Shown in pieces: positions 27,202 to 38,304 of a DNA stretch of 64,000 nucleotides; the stretch's first letter is position 1, and every line of letters starts with the position of its first letter. Made by a program: the position numbers and the translations under genes. Where the stretch lies: assembly GCA_000149265.1 (NCBI GenBank), contig CH003320.1, positions 31,328 to 95,327 on the forward strand, read 5' to 3'. Below the pieces are notes generated by a model that saw nothing but the letters and a program-made list of their open reading frames with translations, made no database searches and had not been told where the DNA came from. Origin of the DNA: Ciona savignyi (taxonomy: Eukaryota; Chordata; Ascidiacea; Phlebobranchia; Cionidae).

Positions 27202-29166
27202 ATGAGTCGAATGTTTAGTAAACGGTCAACCCCACTGCTTGTTCTAATAGTAATAGCGCTGTTTTGGATGACGTTTAACTGGCAAAAACAACTTTCAAAT
27301 TATTTGGATGGAAAAACGAAGAATACGAAACATAATGTACCAGCACCCGTACCCGCACAGGCTAAAGCTGGTTTAACCGCAATTGGTAAAACGTTCAAAT
27401 TAAATGGAAAACCACTCACAATTATAAGCGGTGCTGTACACTACTTTAGAATGCCACGGGAATACTGGAAAGACAGGCTTTTAAAAATGAAAGCTTGTGG
27501 GTTAAACACAATAGAGACATATGTGCCATGGAATCTCCATGAACCTATACCTGGCAAATTCAATTTCACTGGGGATAAGGATTTGGTACATTTTCTTCTA
27601 ATTGCACATCAGCTTAATTTACATGTTTTGCTTCGTCCGGGACCATATATATGCTCTGAATGGGAATTTGGGGGTTTGCCTTCTTGGTTGCTCAGAGATC
27701 CCAAAATGAAAGTGCGTACCATGTACCCTGCTTATATAGAAGCAGTGACACATTACTTTAATTACCTTCTCCCATTGGTTAAACCGATGCAGTATCAATA
27801 TGGTGGACCCATAATTGCCTTTCAACTTGACAATGAATATGGATCATATTATCAAGATGCTGAATACATACCATACTTACAGGACTTTTTTCAGAAAAAG
27901 GGAAAATCATTGAACTTCTATTTATCTCTGATTCGATAAATGGATTACGACAGCAAAGCATTCCAGGTGTTTTAAAAACAGTAAATTTTAAGCGAATGGA
28001 AAACAATTTTAATGATCTCGAAGCAATGCAACCGAATGCACCACTTATGGTGATGGAGTTTTGGACTGGATGGTTTGATTGGTGGGGTGAAAACCACCAC
28101 AGCTTATCTGTACAAGAATTTGGGGAAACCTTAAATCAGATTTTCAGTCTTGGAGGCTCGGTTAATTTTTATATGTTTTATGGTGGAACTAACTTTGGAT
28201 TTATGAACGGAGCGTACAAAGATAATAGCGGTTACCATGCAGACATCACAAGTTATGACTATGATGCACTTATTGCCGAAAATGGAGATTTGACTGAAAA
28301 GTACTTCAAGGCCAGGGAAATTATTGAACATTACTTTCCCGGATCTACTGATAAAGACCTAGCTTTAAATTCAAAATTTCTTCGCACTGCTTACCGTAAA
28401 ATTGCAGTTTCCCAATCTCTTTCACTGTGGAACAGTTTAGCTTCTGTACCCTCACCGGTAAAAGCATTGAACCCTATAAGTATGGAAGATGCTTGATATT
28501 AACTCGGATGCGGGACAGTCATTTGGTTATATTCTTTATGAGGCTGAAATTCCAATAACTACATATGAAAACTATGTCGAAATTGGAGGTATGCACAATG
28601 TGGCCGACAGAGGAATTTTATTCGGAGATGGTGTAAAAGTGACAGTAATTGAAAACAACATGGCTGCATCTCCAAAACTACCCGTAGATGGAAAAGGAAG
28701 AATTAAAGTCAGCATTCTAGTGGAAAACGGTGGTCGTATTAATTGGAACAATTTTGATGATCAAAGAAAAGGAATTACTGGATATATTTCTTTTAAAAAT
28801 GACGCTATCAAAGGTTGGACCATTTACCCTATGGAAATGAATGAAAAGTTCATTAATGAGATTTCAAGATTATCATGGACTTCTATAGAACAAGATTATG
28901 AATCTCTTCCATCACCTACATTTTATAAATCTAAATTATTGATTAATTCTGCTCCAATGGATACATATTTAGATATGAGAACCTGGGGCAAAGGAGTTGT
29001 CTTTGTGAATGGTCGGAATTTGGGCAGATATTGGTCTAAAGGACCACAGCAAACATTATATTTGCCAGCCCCTTGGCTCCATCAAGGCGAAAATGAAATT
29101 ATGATTTTTGAAGAAGTGAAGTCTGCTAAAGAAATAGACTTTGTTTCCGAGCCTAATTATGGCTAA
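27202..29166 (+). CDS. Intronless GLB1L2/3-like beta-galactosidase (GH35) with two frameshifts
   Basis: A continuous GH35 homology of about 650 codons without introns. The start MSRMFSKRSTPLLVLIVIAL is a membrane signal-anchor. TIM-barrel motifs follow: ISGAVHYFRMPREYWKDRL, TYVPWNLHEP and LLRPGPYICSEWEFGGLPSW. The acid/base Glu is in QLDNEYGSY (about residue 212), and the nucleophile Glu is in MVMEFWTGWFDWWGE (codon 28056-28058). The C-terminal jelly-roll domains include GQSFGYILYEA, LVENGGRINW, DDQRKGITGY and NGRNLGRYW.KGPQQTLYLP. The frame breaks twice, at about 27893-27912 (one base short in a G/A run) and at 28484-28492 (one base extra). The first and third segments therefore share a frame while the conserved middle does not. 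It could be a retrocopy decaying into a pseudogene, or carry two sequence errors. GH35 enzymes remove terminal beta-galactose. Confidence 0.85.
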
Positions 29167-30095
29167 ACTGCACAATATACATAAAAATGTACAAATATTA
29201 AATAAATAATAACTTATGTATATACATATTTTACATAATTATCAGCCTAATAAGAATATTTGATCTATTGTTCGACCAATTATCAGACAGTTTTATTAAC
29301 TAATTCTAATTTTTTAGTTATTGTTTACTGGTTATCCTTTTTTGTTAACCTTTGTTATAGTATTGTACTGCGGTTCAGTACACCTGTCTTGCACACGAAC
29401 CTAACATTAGAATGCAGATATATTTACAAAACGAGAAATGCTCTTAAAACATTAACTCCCTAAACACTTAATGGCCAACTGCCTAATAACTGGGTGAACA
29501 ATAGTGCGAAATAGTAAGGTTAAGTAAAATATTAAGCCATACTAAAATATATGTTTTACAAACTGTGAATTGCAGTATATTTTTTACTTGCTGTTGATGC
29601 CATATATGCAGTTTTGACTGGATACTGTAATTGTAAGTTCAATAATGCAGCCTAATATAAACAGGTATATATATTATATATATATAGTACCAGTATTGTA
29701 CTTTGATAGTCACATTTGTGCTTATTTTTTTCTGAAAATGTTTTTGTTTATGCAATATATCTGCATTTTTACTGTTCATTATAACAAGCAAATGTTGGGT
29801 TCTACTTTATTTCAATTTGTTTTTAATAAGACATTTTTAGAAAGGTTCTGTTTTATTGTTAATGACATATTTTTGGGGTAATGTCACCATTGTATGCCAT
29901 TAAATAATTAGTAAGCTTTTTGATGTTAAAAAAGTTATTGTATATCGTACTAAGTTTTATTTTTATTACTATACCAGTAAGCGTAATTAAATTGTTTTAT
30001 CTATCTATTTAGGAACTGTATGGTTCTGCCTAATTGTGAAGATCAATCTTTCAAGAATTTCCTGTATTTAAATTCTTGCATATTTCCTGTATGAT
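29167..30095. other. AT-rich spacer, GLB1L-like / SMYD5
   Basis: About 930 bp, very AT-rich, with a short TATATA tract near 29665-29690. It holds a poly(A) signal at its left end and, presumably, the SMYD5 promoter at its right. No gene is seen. Confidence 0.4.
29201..29206 (+). terminator. Poly(A) signal after GLB1L-like gene
   Basis: AATAAA lies 35 bases after the stop codon. No A-tract follows at the expected cleavage point. Confidence 0.6.
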
Positions 30096-33000
30096 ATGTC
30101 TTGGTACATAAAGCAGGTAGATGATGGAAAGGTAATATAACCATCTGGTGTAGATTTATAATTGCCATTATTAAAGGTTGCACCTGGTAGCATTAAAAAA
30201 TTGCTAAGAACTCTGCCACAAAGTGTTGGATCAAAAGTCAAAACCCTTTACTGACTAGACGGTGTCATTGAGCTAGATACCTAGTGGATATCACATCTAG
30301 TTATATAATGAGTTGAATTAAAGTTCAATGTCCTAATCAAATACATCAAAGTGCAATATCTCTGGCTTCTGGTATCCTAAGATTGCTGGTGTGATAAAGA
30401 CCCATGTATTCGCATTCACGATAAAAAACATGAATATCTTACGAGATATGCCCAAAAGAATAGTTTAAACATAGTTGCGCATCTGTTTTAATAATATTCG
30501 GAATACTTTGTGAGCGTTCTCTACTTCACATATATACCTTACATGCAGGGTTATGGTTTATTTGCAAAACAAGACATCACTTGTGGAGATGTGATATTAG
30601 AAGAAGAGCCGTTGGTCTGCTCCCAATTTTCTTGGAACAAACTATACAAGTACAGGGTGCTTATTTCAAATATTTATTGCAAATCATAGTGATAATCTTC
30701 AATACTGAAGATTATTAACTCTCAAGTTGTAGATGTAAAATAAACTCTAACCACCCCCACTTAAATTAGTTTGCATTATAAACTGTTAACTGCATTATAG
30801 ACTACTAGGGAAACAATTCATGTGATTTTTCATCACTCACATTGCTTAGAAAAAATTTAAAGCCATTACTTATCTTTGTTTTTAATTAGCTGGCCGGTTA
30901 GCTTAGTTGGTTATTATCATGATCATGCCATTAGCCGACTGGTCTTATATTTCCCAAAAGGTAATAAATCTATGTGTATGGTAACATAGTTATGATTATA
31001 TATAATAATATATTTAAAAACTTTTCCATTAAAGTATGTCAGTTACATTCACATTCAACATACATAGGAGAGATATTTGAAGATATATATGCATGTTTAT
31101 ATTTTCACTAAAATGAAAAGTTGTGAATTAAACAATAATGCATCATTTTACTTATTAGTTATGGGGTATTGGTACTAGTTCTAAGCACTACAACAATATC
31201 AATTAGTTGTAAGATATTTTAAGTATGACTTTATCTGGCACGGTTCGTCTCAAAAATAGTTATTTAAATAAATATATGAGCAATTGTTTCCTAGGCATGT
31301 GACTACTGCTTGAAATCATTGGAGACTGCAGAAGCGATGTGCAGACGACTGGCACAAAATCCTTCGATAAACCTTCCACACCCTGAATGCTGTAAAGCTA
31401 AACCTGAAACCAATGTACATTGCCTTAACTGTGAGGTTGGTGTATAATCTTTGTCCGGTTACAATGCTTTGTGATTACCTTTATTTTGGTATGACTACAT
31501 ATTTCTATCAGTTTTGCTTTCCACTAAAAGTTAAAGTTTTTGAATTGAAACAGCTGCTAATAAGTCAAGGCACTTAGATCACATCGCCTAATCACAGTGG
31601 ATTAATTGGTAATTCTTGATAACTCAATTAGAGAGGAACCCTGCTTACCTCAAAACCTATGGGACTATCATTAAGCGGTCGCGTTAGCTGAGTGGTTGTG
31701 TTAGCGATTTTTGATTTGCTCAAAACCTTTTCTTTGAATGAAAGTTGTCTTGGTTTATTTTTACTTAATGCCATTATTTTAATCAGACACTGCAGAATGA
31801 ATTTAAACAATTGTTAGTACTGAAGTTTATCTTATATAAAAGATTCAGTTCTGTTTGGCACAACTTTCTTTGTGTGTGTGTATGCGCTCATCTAGTTCGA
31901 CAAGTTAGTTGTGTAGTTAAGATAATTTGAAACAAAATTTTATACTGATCAACTTCGTAATTGATAATTTTTTCCTGTACTCTAAAGATATAAACAGCAG
32001 AAGTGGTTAAAGCGTCCCGACCAATACAGCTTAAAAAAACAAGACTTTTTGTTGTCCTTAGAGAATTAAAGCGGACAGTGTTGGTTCAAAAGGATTTTTG
32101 AAAAAATTAAGTTTGAACTTTATTGTAGTTGATCATGTTTTATTCTTGTTTATGTTAATGGAAAAAAACTCATCAGATCACATAGCAACCACCGGGTTAC
32201 TGTAGCTATTGTAGACGGCACTATATTGTATATGATTGAAACATTTTTACTATTTTATTTTATCTCATGATACCAAGTTCGGAAAATGTCTGCTAATTGC
32301 TTTGGCAAGGACGGAACAGACTTGTCAGCTCATAGTTTTAATTCAACAACCTGTGAAATGATGACTGACCTCATGCACACTAACCAACCGAGCCATCGGC
32401 CGGACGGCAATACTTTTTACTAGAAATAGATCAATTCTATTTACTTTATTTTTTTTTTCAGGAAGTCTATTGCTCCATGGCATGTAGAGAAAAAGCATAC
32501 AATGAATATCATAAAGTAAGCTATTGTTATAGGTAGTGGAAAAAAGACAGTAGAATGGTCGCATATTCTCTGGTGAAACTATAACCATCCAAATAATTCA
32601 AAATAACAATATTCATGTTGCACACAAACACGCTTTGGGACCTGCCCACTTATTGTCGGTTAAACAACAGTGCAAATAGTAGGATTTATTTATTTTTTAT
32701 ACCCAAGAAGACTTTCCTACTGTTTTAGTTTAACTCATTTTCACTGGGTTTAGACATGTTCTGCACTGTCCTTCTGACCTTAGTAACCACCATTTAAAAC
32801 AGACGTTATGTCCTTCTTCTGACCAATGTGACAAATCTGCGCTGGAAGTCTTGGATGAAACGTGGAGAGGATTTCACTTTCCCCCAGAAACTGCGTCAAT
32901 ACAAATGATCATGCGTATACTAGCTAGGATAAAGCAGGTAACCTCGGGTATGGTGGATTTGAGAAAGTCACTGAATTATAGATCACATGTTACTTAAATT

Positions 33001-35090
33001 TGATTTTTTAAATATATTTATTTTATTTTGAAATACACTATATTGCATTGTGTTTTACAGAATAGGATGAACAGTACAGAAATTTAATTAGACAAAAATA
33101 GTTTTTCTGCTTTTTTTCTTTCAGTATTTTATAGTTTATTTTGGTCAATTTTCACCAAACATTTTAGAAACATCACAACATTAACAATCCTTATTTACAG
33201 GAGGATAAAAAAGAAGAATTTATAGCAGCAATTGAAAGGTTTTGTCACACCAGTACAAATAATGTGGAACAAATTGCTCATAAACTGTTGGGAGAACAAT
33301 TTTCAAGTAAAATAAATTCTATTTTAATATTTAGATCTACCAACATTTCAAGTCATATGCTTGTGTTATGTCTAAATCATTTTTAGGATTTGGATATAGG
33401 GTAAAATGTATTAATTACTTGTTTGGTTTTTATATATACACAAAGCGAAGTTGCTTGGTTTTAAGATATACTTAAACAATATTAACAGTTAAAGGGAAAT
33501 ATCAAAAAAGTATATAAAAATGACACAAATTGGTTTAAAGAAGCTAGAACTGTATACCATTCAAACTATTTTCAGACCAAATATCAGTGTTGCGAGATCA
33601 GCTAAAGTCTGCATTGTTTGACGAATCCGTGCAGCACTGGTTTACCACCGATGGATTTAAGAATATATTTGCACTGCTTGGTACAAATCAACAGGGGATT
33701 GGCAGTAGTGCGCTCAGTGTGTGGGTGCTCAACTGCGATGAACTAAAATTGCAGGAAAGTGACCGACTGGATTTAGATTCTTGCATTGATGACTTGTATG
33801 AGGAGTTAAATAATGGTAAGAAAAAAGATATATTGGTTTAGAAATATGTCACCATCGTCATTTTGAAACATGTAAAAGAATAGGATATTTATCTTTATCT
33901 CTGTGGGGATTGGAAAAAGTCGAGGACATCTTTACTCGGGAAACAAATTTAGAATACCTTGTGCCCAACCATTAATCTTCTGGGGGCAGGATTTGCACTA
34001 ATGTAAGCATGGATACAAACGAGTAGCCATTGACACATTACAATCGAACAACCTTTTGGCTGATGACCGAAAGAGATCATCTCGTAAATCATATAGTCAT
34101 CTGGTAAATCATATACTTTACAAAGTAAATATTTAACCATTTTGCCTAATCAAAATAATTTTGGTTTAAAATCTATTATTTTTGACATAGGCTTATTAAT
34201 TCAAATGAAATCTATAAGCAAGTTTTCCCTTTCAGTTGCCGGTACTTTTTTAAACTGTGAGGGAGCAGGACTTTATGTAACACAGAGCAAATGCAATCAC
34301 AGTTGTGCTCCAAACGCCGAAGTTAGTTTCCTGTATAACAACCACAGGTATAAAATAAGACTACCAAACCAAAGTAAAAACATGTTAATGTAGTATTACT
34401 TACTGTAATAGACACTTGATCTAAACATAGTTTTTTCATTTGTATTGGAAGTTTTTTGTATTGTTTGATTTGTAATTTACCATTATAGGAAACTGATATC
34501 GTTTTTATCGGTAATAGCTTTATGTACATGCTGCTGTGGACCAAAAGTATAAAAAATTAAATTTTCTGGTGGGTAGATATATATAATCATCAGTATAATA
34601 CTTATATGGATTAAAAATACAACATTATCCTAGTGGCGAGTTTACCTTGGATTATATGTGTGCTAGGTGACGCTAATGAGTTTAACGTTGCTGAACGATT
34701 TTGACTAATTTTCTAAACTACATGTTCATATTACGCCAGGCTTACACTAAAAGCAACTAAAGACTTAAACCAAGATGAAGAAATTACGATATCATATTTA
34801 AGTGAATGCTTGCAATCTAGAGGCAAGATCACAAGACAAGAATTTTTAAGGTATTCTGGTCAGTAACATTAACCCTGGAAAGAAACCAACATACACTTAT
34901 GTCAACTTGTAAGCTTAGAACCATAGAGTGTAACAATGAATTAATCAAGCTTCTTTCCAGGGAAAATTATTTATTCAATTGCCAATGCAACAAATGCATG
35001 ACCCTTTCGGAGATTGATGACGTCACCTCTGACGAAGACTATGATGAAAAGGATGATGATGACAATAATAACAATTTATTAGAGAACTGA
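30096..35090 (+). CDS. SMYD5: SMYD5-type SET/MYND protein lysine methyltransferase
   Basis: Ten exons: 30096-30131, 30549-30656, 31295-31435, 32462-32532, 32754-32937, 33201-33306, 33576-33815, 34236-34347, 34740-34850 and 34961-35090. They give 412 aa, against 418 in human. The SET N-part reads [25 protein letters not shown]-like Cys cluster follows ([44 protein letters not shown]). Then come [19 protein letters not shown] and [19 protein letters not shown]. The SET core is [20 protein letters not shown] with DEEITISYL, the post-SET region is [12 protein letters not shown], and the tail is acidic. SMYD5 methylates lysines on ribosomal and histone targets. Exon 4 has two donors: the stronger-looking one after base 32515 breaks phase, while the one after 32532 restores it. 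The start is the only in-frame ATG after an upstream stop. Confidence 0.95.
32172..32405 (-). repeat. Degenerate SINE in SMYD5 intron 4
   Basis: Old minus-orientation copy: ATCACATAGCAACCACCGGG-type body block, a TTGTATATGATTGAAACAT block, and CCGAGCCATCGGCCGGACGG at the head end. Confidence 0.55.
33878..34080 (-). repeat. Very degenerate SINE remnant in SMYD5 intron 7
   Basis: Starts with AATAGGATATTTATCTTTAT, like the 3' end of minus-orientation copies. The rest is hard to align. Confidence 0.35.
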
Positions 35091-36054
35091 CTATTGTAGT
35101 GCTGTGAATACAATTGTACAACCTGCGTTATTTGTGTAGAATTCTTCGAATTGAGCTCATTTGAAACATATGACCTTGCCATCAACTGTGTTTACATAGA
35201 GCTTTTACCGTATCGGATACGTTAAAGGGCAAGCGAGTCAGGAAATTGGAAATGTGTGTTCAAGTCAATTCATACGCAACCGGTGGTTTCATTTCTAAGA
35301 AACGGGTTTATTTGGTTTTGCGTTCTAGGTTTGTCTTATTTTAGCGGGCAATATATCCAAATTTCAGGAAAATTCCATTAGAAGATCAATTCGTTTTCGA
35401 CTATCGTAATATGTCCGAATCATTAATTCTTATGGCTTTTATGCCTAGTGTAATTAACGTTTAGATAAACGGTAAATAAGTTTAAAAGGCTCTTGCGACT
35501 ATATACTTTTCATTCAGCGGTATATATGCATAAAAAAACTATTTTATCTTACTTTTGGCTTTTAGCTCGTTTAAGTTGTGTACACTTTACATTAGGTCAA
35601 TGACTTACGACCTCACAAGTCGAATTTGTGACGTTTTATAGAATCTGCAGGGATATATTCTCGCTTTAATACGTGTGCAGCAGAACGGCAAGTTAAAATT
35701 TCTAATAATAGCGGGTTACTATATGGTATACACCATGCAGCCGTACCACCCTGACAATCAACTTAACACAATCCGTAAAAGTGCCTTGCTGAAAGGCGAC
35801 GCACTAATACAGCAAGCTATGCTGTCTTTTTTCCTCGTTCCATTTTTAGCTTTGGAATAGCATTCGCGTACCAAATAAGTTACATTTAAATGGGTGAATT
35901 AAGCTGTTGTTATAGATTGAGGTTCTTCCTTCGCATGGGGTTCTATCCCTAAACAATTTAAAAAAAGTGTTAATTTATAAACGTTTGAAACCTCAAGTAA
36001 AGGTAAATAAAACGCACCATTGCAAATTTATCAATCTGAAAGTTTTAAAATGTT

Positions 36055-36318
36055 TAGATGTTTATCCATGTAAATGAGAAAACCGAGGGGGTTTACACAC
36101 GGGAAATGGTCAAATTACCTCGCGCAAACAGTCGGGTTACCGCCGAAGCTTTTAAAGTGTGTTGCGTATGATTTACACGTTCCTTCATTTTAGTTTAGTA
36201 GAACCCATTGATCCGCTGCGTTCAGGCAATATGTGTTAGGTGTCTTGCCCAAGGACACAACCGACTATAGCTTGCGACCAGTTTCGACCAGACACCATTC
36301 GGCTGAAAGGCAACGCAT
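36055..36318 (-). repeat. tRNA-headed SINE, minus orientation
   Basis: Diverged copy with TTTATCCATGTAAATGAGAA, GTCGGGTTACCG, CCGCTGCGTTCAGGCAATAT and CTTGCCCAAGGACACAACCG blocks. The head end is damaged. Confidence 0.75.
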
Positions 36319-36336
36319 AGAAACACAAGACTACAA

Positions 36337-36370
36337 CATGGAAAGTTTACTGTTCATGGAAAGTTTACTG
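36337..36370. repeat. 16-bp short tandem duplication
   Basis: CATGGAAAGTTTACTG occurs at 36337-36352 and again at 36355-36370, two bases apart. Confidence 0.85.
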
Positions 36371-38304
36371 AAGGCTTAAGTAGCTCCTGTCAAGTTTAAA
36401 TCATTAAGCCAAGTGCCTTGCCCAAGGAAACAGCCGATAGGTTACCAACTGGTTTCAAGTAAACAACCTTCCGGCTGCTTGCAGACGGCTTATGCCTTTA
36501 GAGAATAAGCTGGAGCGATTAGGTACCAAGTACGAGCACTTTTCTAAGCGATCTTTAAAATGGTTTCTGTGTTCTCTATTTTGTCCTAATAAGCGTCAAG
36601 CAATTAGTAGTACCAATATCGCGTTTGGCCCACAGAATAGCTCCGACGGTGAAAGCAAAGTATGTGCCGCAGCAAAATTGTATGATGGAAACTTCCCGAT
36701 TAAATGAACGTTATGATCACATGCAAGTCTACGATGGTAAATACATTCTGATGATTATCCGTGTTATAACACCCCTGGGTTTTCCCATCACCGGGTACAA
36801 ATCTTATTCTATTTAAACCATCATTATGTGAACTTTATTTACCGTCGTTTATGTAATTAAATAGCTTGTGTTGTTTAAACGAAACTTTGTTTGTCATTTT
36901 AATTCTTGTGTGCCTTTTACATCAAAGGGCATTTACCACCTAAAATACTAAAAACCCAACATACTAGTCGTATTAGCTTGGATTCCGCCATGTCCTTTAG
37001 CCAAGAGCACACACATACGCATATAGTATTGCTTTGGCCGGTAGTTGTGGTATGGATCTTTTATGTTTAATGTTTTGCTTAATACACCCAACAATTTTTA
37101 ACCGATGTTTGATTTATTATATACATAGCGTAGAAACATTAGAAAAAAGCTAATAAAAATATAGCAAGTCTTATAACAGCGAGTAAAACTGTATTGGTCT
37201 ATTGCAGAGCGGCAATGTACATTGTAACGTGAACACAATCAAAAACTAGCTACAAAGCGCAACGACAATTTAGTATAATACAATAATAGAATTGCTGTTC
37301 TTTAAAAAATATTTGGACATCCTTTTTAGTAGGTTGTACAAATGTGCAGACTAAATCGAACAAAAGTTGAAACCATACACGATGGAAGTTTTTGTTCTAT
37401 TATGTGCAATATAGAAAGGAACTGTGCAAAATACAGCAAAAAGAACAATGAAAACATGTCAAAGAAATTGGGTTGTTGGTTTTATTTGAATTTATTACCA
37501 CAACTCACATTCATATTCCATTTGAATACTTTTATTCGCATTTTAACCTGAGAAAACGTTGACATAAAATGATACAATACGGTACGAAAACATCGGTTTA
37601 TTTTAATAACATCCTTCATTTTAAAGTAATCTTTTTTTCGATATTTTAAATTATCATAATATTTAAACAAATTATAGTGTCAATCCCGAAGTTAAATATA
37701 TACCTGAGATGAACTAAAAATAACAATAGCACTAGAATTCGTGTCAATTGTGCTTAGGCATTTTACGTTACCATTAAATATTTTGTTAACTGATGGAGGC
37801 TAAACCGCATTAAAAGATTCTTCCGCGATTAGAGTTGTGTATTGATATATAGTATTTTCTTACTAAACAATCACATATTTCTGAACGCTTTCAATTTTGG
37901 GAAATTGTAATTCCTATTTATATAAAAAAAATCCTAACACAAACAGCGCTTTATGACACAGTGTATAGAATGTTGACATGTAGAATAATAAGTTGCCTTT
38001 ACAGCAATTAACCTTATCGTTGTTACTACATTTACACCAAGGTAAACATACTTTTACTAGACTGTAATAAACATCAGATTTCCTTGTATCTTTATCCTTT
38101 TTCGTTACAACTATATATAATATCTAGTGCTACCACCAGTTTATTTTGTTGAACAATCGTAGCACCTATGTGACGTGGTGCTTGTAAACTGCACCGCTTG
38201 ATAACTACAAATATCATTTTAAAAAGATAATTATTTTCTGTGAAAATGTTGTATGCTGAATAGAAATCACAAACAAAATTGTAACGACACGAGTTAGTAG
38301 CTAG

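Larger units (their letters stand above)
35091..38304. other. Intergenic region with SINE remnants, SMYD5 / adrenergic-like receptor
   Basis: About 3.2 kb between convergent stop codons. It contains a SINE copy (36055-36318), SINE fragments at about 35745-35810, 36410-36490 and 36715-36815, and a tandem duplication at 36337-36370. The rest is AT-rich and unrecognised. No coding gene is supported. Confidence 0.45.

Noticed and set aside
36492-36816. Two overlapping plus-strand ORFs (71 and 63 codons)
   Set aside because: They run partly through SINE fragments and have no recognisable product.
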